47,134 nucleotides of DNA from Thermoflexus sp. (GTDB taxonomy: Bacteria > Chloroflexota > Anaerolineae > Thermoflexales > Thermoflexaceae): NCBI RefSeq assembly GCF_034432235.1, contig NZ_DAOUCJ010000072.1:1-47134 (forward strand), given 5' to 3'. Shown one piece after another: positions 1 to 7,800 of this stretch (positions are counted from its first letter, which is position 1; every line of letters starts with the position of its first letter). The notes beneath the pieces are model-generated. The model searched no databases and was not told the DNA's origin. It saw nothing but the letters and a program-made list of their open reading frames with translations. Made by a program: the position numbers and the translations under genes.

Positions 1-86
1 GGGTCGCCCCTACCGGGTTTCCCCCGGGATCGAATTGCCCCCATAATATCTTCTGACGGCCTCCCATCCGGAGACTCTGCAAAGCC

Positions 87-482
87 ATGAGCGCCACCCA
101 TGAGGAGCGGCTTCGCCGCAGGCTGCAGGAACGCCGGCGGGTCCACCAGAGGGAGCTGGAGGAGGAGCTCCCCCGTCTGGTGGAGGAATTAAAAGCCATC
201 GGGGTCGAGCGGGTGATCCTGTTTGGATCCGTCGTCCGCCGGAAGATCGGTTTAACCAGCGACCTGGATCTTCTGGTCATATGGGATACGCCCATGGGGT
301 TCCTGGAACGAACTGCTTTCCTCTATCGCCGGTTAAACCCGCGAGTCCCCGTGGACCTGTTCGTTTACACGCCGGAGGAAATCCAGCGGCTGGCGGATCA
401 CCCTTTTATCCGTCAGGCGCTGGCGGAGGGAGAGACAGTCTATGCGGCGGGATCCAAAGGCGGAGGGCCTCCGCTGGCTTGA
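87..482 (+). CDS. MNT-type nucleotidyltransferase, module A
   Basis: This 131-residue protein is a minimal nucleotidyltransferase of the MNT/MntA kind, a family that often acts as the antitoxin partner of HEPN proteins by nucleotidylating them. The polymerase-beta signature is visible at about residues 46-63: GS, then R, then SDLDLLV, giving the two metal-binding aspartates. A third acidic position is likely in VDLFVY near residue 90. The N-terminus is a charged, probably coiled helix rich in Arg and Glu. The ATG at 87 has a weak GGAGA upstream. Its 3' end overlaps the HEPN gene by 41 nt, so the two are translationally coupled. Family assignment is firm; the antitoxin role is inferred from the pairing. 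Confidence 0.88.
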   Translation: MSATHEERLRRRLQERRRVHQRELEEELPRLVEELKAIGVERVILFGSVVRRKIGLTSDLDLLVIWDTPMGFLERTAFLYRRLNPRVPVDLFVYTPEEIQRLADHPFIRQALAEGETVYAAGSKGGGPPLA

Positions 483-855
483 GCAGGCGGAGGCCGACCG
501 AAAGGGAGGACAGCTCCTGCTGGAAGGCGGGAGCTATCACCTGGCCAGCTTTATCGCCCAGGAGGTCGCGGAGAAAGCTCTCAAGGCCTTCCTCTATGCC
601 CAGGGCGAGGAGATCGTCACGGGTCATTCCGTGGAAGCGCTGTGTCGTTGGGCCGCTGAGTATGATCCAGAGTTCGAAGCTTTGCGTCCGGAGGTGGCCC
701 CTCTGGATAGCCATTATCTCCCTGCTCGTTATCCCAACAGCGTGCCCGATAGCATCCCTGCCCGTATTTATAATCGCGCGATTGCAGTGGAAGCGCTGCA
801 AATGGCCGATCGGGTCCTCGAGCTGGTGCGTCGCAAACTGCGCGAAGACCTCTAA
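442..855 (+). CDS. HEPN-domain protein, module A
   Basis: This 137-residue all-helical protein is of the HEPN (PF05168-like) type. The family hallmark is the segment around residues 32-50 (AQEVAEKALKAFLYAQG) followed by a GHS motif. A second signature is SHYLPARYPN near residue 92. HEPN proteins paired with MNT enzymes are commonly RNase toxins or nucleotide-binding partners. I do not see the R-x4-6-H RNase motif in the last helices, so ribonuclease activity is uncertain here. The ATG lies inside the upstream nucleotidyltransferase gene and is preceded by a good GGAGGGAGA site. smpB begins 48 nt downstream, so the module may be co-transcribed with it. Confidence 0.86.
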   Translation: MRRDPKAEGLRWLEQAEADRKGGQLLLEGGSYHLASFIAQEVAEKALKAFLYAQGEEIVTGHSVEALCRWAAEYDPEFEALRPEVAPLDSHYLPARYPNSVPDSIPARIYNRAIAVEALQMADRVLELVRRKLREDL

Positions 856-902
856 ACCATATGGCGATTCTCCCAGGTTCGGTGGGGATAAGGAAGCCCG
901 AG

Positions 903-1373
903 ATGGCGAAGAAAACAGAATCCAGCCGGGTGGTGGCAACCAACCCGAAGGCCTATCACGATTATCACATCGAGGAGACCTATGAGGCCGGCATCGTTCT
1001 CACGGGCAGCGAGATCAAGTCCGTGCGGGCAGGCCGGATCAGCCTGCGGGAGGGCTATGTGCTCCCCCGGGATGGCGAGCTGTGGCTGATGAACGTCCAC
1101 ATCGCCCCTTACGAGCCGGCCGCGCGGGACAACCCGGATCCCCGGCGGCCGCGCAAGCTGCTGCTCCACCGACACGAGATCAACCGGCTGATCGGCAAGG
1201 CCCAGGAGAAGGGGTATACCATCGTCCCGTTGAAGGTGTATCTGAACCCCCGGGGGTTCGCGAAGGTGGAAATCGCGCTGGCGAAGGGGAAGAAGCAGTA
1301 TGAGAAGCGCCGGGCGATCGCCGAGCGGGAGGCCCGCCGCGAGATCGAGCGGGCCCTGAAGGGAGGGGAGTGA
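903..1373 (+). CDS. smpB: SsrA-binding protein SmpB
   Basis: SmpB binds tmRNA and brings it to stalled ribosomes for trans-translation. The 156-residue product has the expected length and signatures: an early tyrosine/histidine-rich strand (YHDYHIEETYEAGIVL), the TGSEIKSVRAGRISLREGY core at about residues 35-55, a PRRPRKLLLH stretch, and a basic C-terminal tail beginning GKKQYEKR that enters the decoding centre. I start at the ATG at 903 rather than 861, because the upstream 14 residues are not family-like and an AAGGAAG site precedes 903. The tmRNA gene itself is not in the window. The stop is only 3 nt from the next nucleotidyltransferase start, so smpB sits inside a run of toxin-antitoxin-like genes. 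Confidence 0.97.
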   Translation: MAKKTESSRVVATNPKAYHDYHIEETYEAGIVLTGSEIKSVRAGRISLREGYVLPRDGELWLMNVHIAPYEPAARDNPDPRRPRKLLLHRHEINRLIGKAQEKGYTIVPLKVYLNPRGFAKVEIALAKGKKQYEKRRAIAEREARREIERALKGGE

Positions 1374-1376
1374 GCC

Positions 1377-1757
1377 ATGGGCGTGCGCGAGCGTTACGCG
1401 CGCCGGCCGCCCATGCCTCCCGACGTGATCCAGCGGCTGGCAGGCCTGGAGGCCCTCTTCCGGCGGCATCCGGTTCGCCTGGCCTACCTGTTCGGATCGA
1501 TCGCCCGCGGCGACCCTTGCGCGGCCGATGTGGATCTGGCGGTGCTCCCGGAGGAGGACCTGTCGCTTCCCCAGCTCTATGCGGACCTCTCCCTCGCCCT
1601 GGGGACCGATCGCCTGGATCTGGTGGCTCTCCGATCCGCCCCCCCGGGACTCCAGCCCAGGCGCTGCCTTTTTGCGCGCTCGGAGGTCGAGCGACAGACG
1701 TTTGAGCAGCGAGTTCGGGATACCGCCCGCGACGCGCGGGCCCGGATTCTGGCCTAG
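1377..1757 (+). CDS. MNT-type nucleotidyltransferase (MntA-like), module B
   Basis: This 126-residue minimal nucleotidyltransferase resembles MntA, which transfers AMP onto a tyrosine of its HepT partner to silence it. The signature GSIARGDPCAADVDLAVL at about residues 41-58 supplies the two catalytic aspartates, although the usual Ser before the first Asp is Ala. DRLDLVAL near residue 80 supplies the third carboxylate. A strong GGAGGGGAG site overlapping the end of smpB precedes the ATG. The HepT-like gene starts 30 nt downstream but is frameshifted, so this may be an antitoxin whose toxin is inactive. Family assignment is firm; the AMP-transfer role is inferred. Confidence 0.87.
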   Translation: MGVRERYARRPPMPPDVIQRLAGLEALFRRHPVRLAYLFGSIARGDPCAADVDLAVLPEEDLSLPQLYADLSLALGTDRLDLVALRSAPPGLQPRRCLFARSEVERQTFEQRVRDTARDARARILA

Positions 1758-1787
1758 GCTCGGGAATTCCAGTGGGGGTCTCCGCCC

Positions 1788-2225
1788 ATGGCGTTGCGAC
1801 AGGATTTCCTGTGGGTCGGCGCTGCTGGAGTTCGATCGTGTGGCGAACGCCCTGGAGCCTTACCGCTCTCTCACCGTCCAGGATCTGGAAACCGACATCC
1901 ACCGGCGGTGGGCGGCGGAGCGGGGGTTGCTGGCGGGTCTAACGCGAATTTTTCAGATTGCGGATCATATACTGGTCGCGCGCTTCCACGATGAGGCGGA
2001 AACTTACGAGGATCTGCTTCGGACGCTCTGGCAAAGGGGGGTGATCACCGGATCCCTTTACAATGCGCTGCGGGGAGCGGGGGGATTTCGGAACATCCTG
2101 GTCCACGATATATTCGGATCGATCCGGCACGGGTGGTGGAGTTCCTGGGGAAGGCCCCTGAGGCTTTTCGGCGCTTCGCCGTTGAGATCCGGGAGTGGCT
2201 GGCCCGGCTGCCGGAAGATGATTGA
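1788..2225 (+). pseudogene. Frameshifted HepT-like (DUF86) HEPN gene, module B
   Basis: Three frame segments together spell a DUF86/HepT protein of about 145 residues. It starts MALRQDFL at the ATG at 1788, then moves one frame forward between about 1806 and 1815 (ALLEFDRVANALEPYRSL). It returns to the original frame near 2110 to finish with IRIDPARVVEFL and a stop at 2223-2225. The R-x4-H catalytic motif (RNILVH) is intact just before the second shift. One added T there would restore HDYIRIDP, the family-typical R-x4-H-x-Y tyrosine region. The two opposite shifts cancel in length. This could be true inactivation, programmed recoding or a base-calling error. No uninterrupted frame covers the gene. 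Confidence 0.78.
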
Positions 2226-2246
2226 TCATGCCGTGGCGCGGGAACC

Positions 2247-3077
2247 ATGGCGCTGGAGATCATCAACGAACGGTTTGTCTTCCACGGGCGAACGCTGGCT
2301 TCGGTGCGGGAGATCAACCGCCTGCCGGATCCGATCAAGCAGGCGATCTACCGCACCCTGATCCCGGATTTCCTGCTGGAGCGCTATGGGATCGATCCGA
2401 TGACCCTCCGCGACCCAGAGGGTCGCCCCCTGGTTGACATCGATGCCCCGCCCGGGAGCCCGGATGTCCAGATCCGCATCTGGCGGCGCCGCGATGATCG
2501 GGATCCGCTGGTTTACCTGCACTTCGCGGAGACCATGCACAACCGGATCATCGTGCTGCTCTTTATGACCAGCGATCCAGAGTCCCCGCGCTTCGATGTG
2601 GACCGGGACTGGCAGGGACGGCCGACGAAATACGGGACCATGGGGCGGAACATCGAGGCGGAGATCGCGGCGATGCAGTTCGGGCTGGCGCCCGGTCAGG
2701 TGCGGAAGGGGCTGCGCCTCACCAAGCATATGCTCCCGCTCTTTGAGCGCTTCATCGCCCGCCTGGGCCACGACATGTTCCTGATGGAGCCCCTGGCCTA
2801 CCACGCGGCGATCCTCTTTGAGCGCTACGGTTGCGGATATATCGAGGGACGCACCAAAATGGAATGGATCCATCGGGAGTTCCAGCCGGGCGGAGAACTG
2901 TATCGGCGCCTGGACGGCTCCACGCCGTTCCGACAGCCTGGGATGGAGAAAACCGTCCGAGGCCGTTCCTGGGCCATCTACGATGGGATCCTGGGAGAGC
3001 CTTTCGATGGCGTCCGGATGTATAAACGGGTGGGCCACCACGCCGGAGTATGCACCTTCCCGGATGCGATCTGGTGA
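2247..3077 (+). CDS. Conserved-looking protein of unknown function
   Basis: I do not recognise this 276-residue protein. It has no signal peptide or membrane segment and looks like a folded cytoplasmic enzyme or binding protein. Visible features are an N-terminal FVFHGRTLASVREINRLPD stretch, a mid-region HFAETMHNRIIVLLFM, an HDMFLMEPLAYHAAILFERYG helix near residue 175, and a C-terminal segment rich in Gly and aromatics (LDGSTPFRQPG, TVRGRSWAIYDGILGEP, VGHHAGVCTFPDAIW). The clustered His, Tyr and Trp residues could form a ligand site. It starts 21 nt after the broken HepT gene and is followed 3 nt later by the longest reading of the MscS gene, so it probably shares that transcript. GC content and composition match the neighbours. 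Confidence 0.75.
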   Translation: MALEIINERFVFHGRTLASVREINRLPDPIKQAIYRTLIPDFLLERYGIDPMTLRDPEGRPLVDIDAPPGSPDVQIRIWRRRDDRDPLVYLHFAETMHNRIIVLLFMTSDPESPRFDVDRDWQGRPTKYGTMGRNIEAEIAAMQFGLAPGQVRKGLRLTKHMLPLFERFIARLGHDMFLMEPLAYHAAILFERYGCGYIEGRTKMEWIHREFQPGGELYRRLDGSTPFRQPGMEKTVRGRSWAIYDGILGEPFDGVRMYKRVGHHAGVCTFPDAIW

Positions 3078-3107
3078 GGGATGGGACAGCTTCGGATGGA
3101 AGCTTCT

Positions 3108-3869
3108 ATGCTCGCGCTGGCCCTAAAGGTCCTCCTCATCGCGATCCTGGCTGGCGCTCTCTGGTGGGGGATCGGGCACGTGGTCCGGTTCCGCCTGCCG
3201 GTCCCCGATCCCGAGCGCGCCCGGCGGATCCAGGCGGCCTTCTCCCTGGGGCGCAGCTTGCTGCGGGCGGTGGTCCTCACGGTCGCCCTGCTGATGATCC
3301 TGGACCTTCTGGGGCTGAACCTGGGACCGCTGCTCACCGGCGCTGGCATTCTGGGGATCGTGGTGGGGCTGGGCGCTCAGAGCCTGATCCGGGATCTCCT
3401 GGCGGGGCTGATCATCGTGCTGGAGGGCCCTTTCGGCATCGGGGATCTGATCCGCACAGCCGGGGTCAGCGGGAAGGTGGAGCGCATCACCCTGCGGGCC
3501 ACCTACGTGCGGGACGTCGACGGCACACTGCATGTGGTCCCGAACAGCATGCTGGGCGTGATCAGCAACCTGAGTCGGGACTGGGCCCGGGTGATCGTGG
3601 ACCTGCCGGTGCCCCGGGGGACCCGGCTGGAGGAGCTCCACGAGGCGTTGGAGCAGGCGGCGCGGGCGCTGCGGGAGGATCCGGAGCTGGGAAGGGGGTG
3701 GCTGGAGCCTCCCGCGGTGGCCGGCATCGAGGCGATTGGCGAAAGCACCTTCGTTGTGCGGGTAGAGGCAAAGACCCGGCCAGCGGATCGCTGGACAGCC
3801 GCCCGCCAGTTGCGGTATCATCTGCTACAGGCCTTGCAAACCACCCTGGCCCCTTCCCCCGATCATTGA
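3108..3869 (+). CDS. MscS-family mechanosensitive ion channel
   Basis: This small MscS-type channel of 253 residues should sit in the cytoplasmic membrane and open under turgor stress. Three membrane segments are visible: residues about 1-26, 45-70 and 78-110. The third is the pore-lining helix, rich in Gly and Ala (GAGILGIVVGLGAQSLI). The beta-domain signature follows, with EGPFGIGDLIR, VERITLRATYVRD and HVVPNSMLGVISNLSR. A mixed alpha/beta C-terminal domain completes the protein. The frame is open from an ATG at 3081, but the ATG at 3108 has GGAAG at the right distance and places the first helix at the N-terminus. The gene follows the unknown gene at 2247 directly. Confidence 0.92.
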   Translation: MLALALKVLLIAILAGALWWGIGHVVRFRLPVPDPERARRIQAAFSLGRSLLRAVVLTVALLMILDLLGLNLGPLLTGAGILGIVVGLGAQSLIRDLLAGLIIVLEGPFGIGDLIRTAGVSGKVERITLRATYVRDVDGTLHVVPNSMLGVISNLSRDWARVIVDLPVPRGTRLEELHEALEQAARALREDPELGRGWLEPPAVAGIEAIGESTFVVRVEAKTRPADRWTAARQLRYHLLQALQTTLAPSPDH

Positions 3870-3933
3870 GCCAGCGATCGGTTGGGGATCCCGCCGGTTC
3901 CCCAAAAGCCCTGCGCAAACGATGGAGGCGAGG

Positions 3934-4650
3934 ATGCGGATCAGAACAACGGCGCGTTCGGTCAGCGCCCGAGGCCTCGGGCGCATGGCCATCGTTCTGC
4001 TGAGCCTGCTTTTCGCAGCGTGCGGAGGCGCCCCCTTTGGGGCACCGGTGCCGCCCACGGCGACCTTCCCGCCCACCCGCACGCCGCGCCCGACGGCGAC
4101 GGCCACCTCCACCCCGACCCTCACCCCCTCGCCGACGGCTACCTTCACGCCGACGCCGACCGACACCCCCACGCCGACCCGGACGCCCACGCGGACCCGT
4201 CCGCCCTTCACCCCTACCCCGCGCCCGACGGCGACGCCGGTCCCCACCCCCACGCCGGCCTTCGATTTCTACCCGCAGCCGATGTCCGCTGCGCCCAATT
4301 GCGGAGCCGTCTACATGGAGGGCTACATCCGGGACGCGGCAGGGAACCCGCTCAACGGGGTATGGTATCGCCTGCGGATGTTCTTCCCTTCGGGCAGTGG
4401 ATATGAGCAGGTGTGTCTGTCGCCCGGGGATGGGAACTGTGAGGATTACAAGCAGAGCGGAGGTCGGGCTCCGGGCTTATGGGGGTTCGCGCCGCTGGAT
4501 CCGGCAAACTATCATAAGCCGTTCCGCTTCATCATCGAAATCGTGGAGAGCCCGAGCAACCCCCGGCCGCTTTCGCCGCCGGTGGTCATCGATCACCGGG
4601 ATTGCAACGACAAGGGCCAATACGTCTTCGATTGGAAGCGTCGATATTGA
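3934..4650 (+). CDS. Thr/Pro-rich surface lipoprotein
   Basis: A lipoprotein of about 238 residues. It has a basic N-terminus, a hydrophobic stretch and a lipobox LFAAC near residue 29, so it should be lipid-anchored outside the membrane. After the cysteine comes a roughly 70-residue low-complexity linker of Thr-Pro pairs (about 4045-4260). A globular C-terminal domain of about 125 residues follows, with four cysteines (NCGAVYMEGYIRD, VCLSPGDGNCEDY, DHRDCNDKGQY) that may form disulfides. EGYIRDAAGNPLNGV resembles the start of a carboxypeptidase-regulatory or Ig-like beta fold. The ATG at 3934 is chosen over 3922 because GGAGGCGAGG lies just before it. The role is unknown; the linker suggests a domain held away from the membrane. 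Confidence 0.85.
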   Translation: MRIRTTARSVSARGLGRMAIVLLSLLFAACGGAPFGAPVPPTATFPPTRTPRPTATATSTPTLTPSPTATFTPTPTDTPTPTRTPTRTRPPFTPTPRPTATPVPTPTPAFDFYPQPMSAAPNCGAVYMEGYIRDAAGNPLNGVWYRLRMFFPSGSGYEQVCLSPGDGNCEDYKQSGGRAPGLWGFAPLDPANYHKPFRFIIEIVESPSNPRPLSPPVVIDHRDCNDKGQYVFDWKRRY

Positions 4651-4691
4651 TCGTAATTGAGCGTGGCCTACGCGGTTCGTCCTCTTCCATA

Positions 4692-4741
4692 GGATTTGGG
4701 AGGTCGGGCTGTTCGCCCAGGACGGCCTGGCCTCCCAATCC
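4692..4741 (+). terminator. Stem-loop after the lipoprotein gene
   Basis: An imperfect inverted repeat pairs GGATTTGGGAGG (4692-4703) with CCTCCCAATCC (4731-4741), with a smaller GGGC/GCCC stem inside. It lies 41 nt past the lipoprotein stop and about 105 nt before the macroglobulin start, so it probably ends lipoprotein transcripts. A second small hairpin (CCCCGC/GCGGGG) occurs at 4770-4786 in the leader of the next gene. No clear T-run follows either one. Confidence 0.5.
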
Positions 4742-4846
4742 GCCTGCTTTCCTGATCTCAACTCGATGACCCCGCGCTCTGCGGGGGATGTCCAGGAGTT
4801 CACGGCGTATCGCTCATTCCGGTGCCTCAGGGAAAGGAGCTGTTCT

Positions 4847-7800
4847 ATGTATGCGAACGCGCAGCGCCTTCGAAGGCTCTGGGGAGTCCTGATCTTCCTG
4901 CTGCTCCTCGACGCCTGCCGCCCCACCCCCACCCCCACGCCCACGCCGGTGATCTCCAAACTGCCCCCCATCCTGGTGGCCCGCACCCCGGAACCCGGAC
5001 AGGAAGTCACGCCGGAGATGCCCCTGCGCCTGGTGTTCAGCGAGCCGATGGATCGGGCTTCCGTGGAGGCCAACCTGCGGGTGATCCCGGCGGTCGCCGG
5101 GCGTTTCGCCTGGGAGGCTGGGGACCGCATCCTCCGCCTCCTCCCCCAGGCGCCCTGGAAGCCCGACACGGAATACGAGGTCCGCCTGGAGAACGCGCGG
5201 GCGCGCAACGGCCAGGCCCTGGCGCGCCCGGTGGCTTTCCGCTTCCGCACCGCCTCCCCGCTCGCCGTGGCCGAGGTCATCCCGGCCCCGGACGCCCGGG
5301 ATGTGGATCCCCAGGCCGCCGTCACGGTGATCTTCAACCGACCGGTGGTCCCCCTGCGCAGCGATCTCGCCCCTGGGGATCTCCCGCAGCCCCTGGCCTT
5401 CGATCCGCCGATCCGGGGGACCGGCCGCTGGATCAACACCAGCATCTATTCGTTCCAGCCGGAGGGCTCCTGGGCAGCCGGGCGTACCTACACAGCCCGC
5501 GTGGTCGCCGGCCTTCGGGATCTCACCGGGATGGCACTTGAGAAGGATTACACATGGACCTTCACCATCCGCCGCCCGGCGGCGATCGCCTACGCCCCCC
5601 GACCCGGCCGGCAGATGGATATGGATCTGAGCGCGCCGATTTCCATCACGTTCAACATGGAAATGGATCGAACCTCCGTGGAATCCGCCTTCTCGCTACG
5701 GGAAGGCGCTGAGGATGGCCCAGCGGTTCCCGGACGGTTCGAATGGATCAGCCAGACGGTGCTCTTCCGGCCGGCCCAGCCCCTGAAACTGGAAACCCGC
5801 TACTTCGTCCGTCTGGAACAGCGCGCCGCGGCTCCCTCCGGGGCCACCCTGGAAGGGGCGGTGGCCTGGGCCTTCACCACCCCGGCCTATCCCCGCCTGC
5901 AGAGCGCCAGCCTCAGCCCGCAAGGCCCAAACCGCCTGGATCCCGGGGATTCCATCGAGCTTCGCTTCAGCTCCGGCGCCATCCGCCCCGAGACCGTCTG
6001 GCCGAACCTCCGCCTGGAACCGCCGATCTCCGCCACCCGGGTGTTTACAGACTGGAATCCGGAGAACGGCACCTTCTCCCTCTCCGGGCCATGGACGCCG
6101 GGAACGGTTTACACGCTGACCGTCGGGCCGGAGATCGCGGATCGCTACGGCAACCGGCTGGACCGCCAGCATACGTTCACCTTCACCGTCAACCATCTGG
6201 ACCCCCTCGCCTATCTGAACATCGGCAACCCCTACTCGCCGCTGGTCGTGGTGGGGACGTATACGGAGACGAGCGCTTTCCTCTCCACGCGCAACCTCGA
6301 TCGGGTGACCTTCACCCTGTCGCGTCTGGAGCTGGAGCGCTTCATCGCCCTGAGCCAGGACCCGGAGGCGACGTTCCGTTATAGCGCACCGAATGCCGAT
6401 CTGGTCGCCCGGTGGACATTCACCGTGCCCGAGGTGATCACCGACGTCATTATGCTGAATCGTATCCCGCTGGCCGGGTTGGGTCGCCGCACGCTTCCCA
6501 CCGGGCTCTATCACCTTCGGGTGGACGCCCCGGTCTCCCTGGAGCATCGGCCGGGCCGCTATCTGGTGGCGGCGGTGGATCTCAATGTGGTGGTGAAAGT
6601 GGCCCCCCAGGAGGCCCTGGTCTGGGTCACCGATATGGCCACCGGCCGCCCGGCTCCGGGGATTCCCGTTCAGCTGTTCGAAGCCACCGAGGAACACGTG
6701 GAGATCTCGGGCGTCCGCGCCACGGATGCAAACGGGATCGCTCGCTTTGAGTGGTCGGACCCTGTCCCCCTGTGGCGGATGCGGGTGGCGGTGGCCGGGA
6801 CCCCCGGCGGCCGCTTCGGGGTCGGTGCCAGCGCCTGGTCCGATGGGATCGAACCCTGGGCTTTCCATCTTCCAGCGGACTATGAGCCCCCTCGCTTCCG
6901 GGTTTACTGGCAGACCGACAAGCCCATCTACCGCCCGGGTCAGACGGTGCATTTCAAGGCCATTGTGCGCTCCGATGACGACGCCCGCTATGCCCCGCCA
7001 GCCAATCGGACCTTCCCGGTTCGGATCGAAGATCCGGAGGGCCGGGAGGTTTACTCCACCACTCTGACGTTGAACGAGTTCGGGACAGCGGAGGGGGCGT
7101 TCCCGCTGGCGGAGGATGCCATGCTCGGCCGCTACACCTTGATGGCCGATCTCCCGCCCGGCCCCCACTACCATTCGATTTCCTTCCTGGTGGCCGCCTA
7201 CCGCCGCCCGGAGTTCCAGGTGACCCTCACGCCGGAGCGCCCGGCGTATGTGGCCGGCGAGCGCATCCGGGCGGCGCTCCAGGCCACCTACTATTTCGGA
7301 GGGCCGGTGGCGGGGGCGAAGGTGGAATGGACCGCCCGCGCCCAGCCGTATTTCTTCGAATCCGCCGGGCCGGGGTATTACTCCTGGTCCGACTTCGATC
7401 CTTACAGCGCCTACGAAGGGGAAGCCGAGAAGGAGATCGCCAGCGGGAGCGGGACCACCGATGCGCAGGGACGGTTCTGGATCGAGTTGCCCACCGGGCT
7501 GGGGATGCCCCATGGGAGCCAGCGGGTGATCCTGGAAGCCAGCGTGACCGATCCCAACGATAACCTGGTGGCCGGGCGAACGGAGGTGGTGGTCCACGCC
7601 GGGCGCTTTTACATCGGGCTGCAGGCGGAGCGTTATGTTGGGGAGGCCGGCCGCCCGCTCACGATGACGGCGAAAACGGTGGATTGGGAGAGCCGGCCGG
7701 TGGGCAGCGTCGCCCTGGCCTGGACCGCATATCGCCGCGAGTGGTTCAGCGTGATGCGGGAGACGGACCGCGGGCCGATGTGGACATGGGCCTACAGCGA

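Noticed and set aside
4045..4260. Short-period repeat that might be a CRISPR or microsatellite
   Set aside because: It encodes a Thr-Pro linker in frame behind a lipobox; there are no spacers or conserved direct repeats of CRISPR length.
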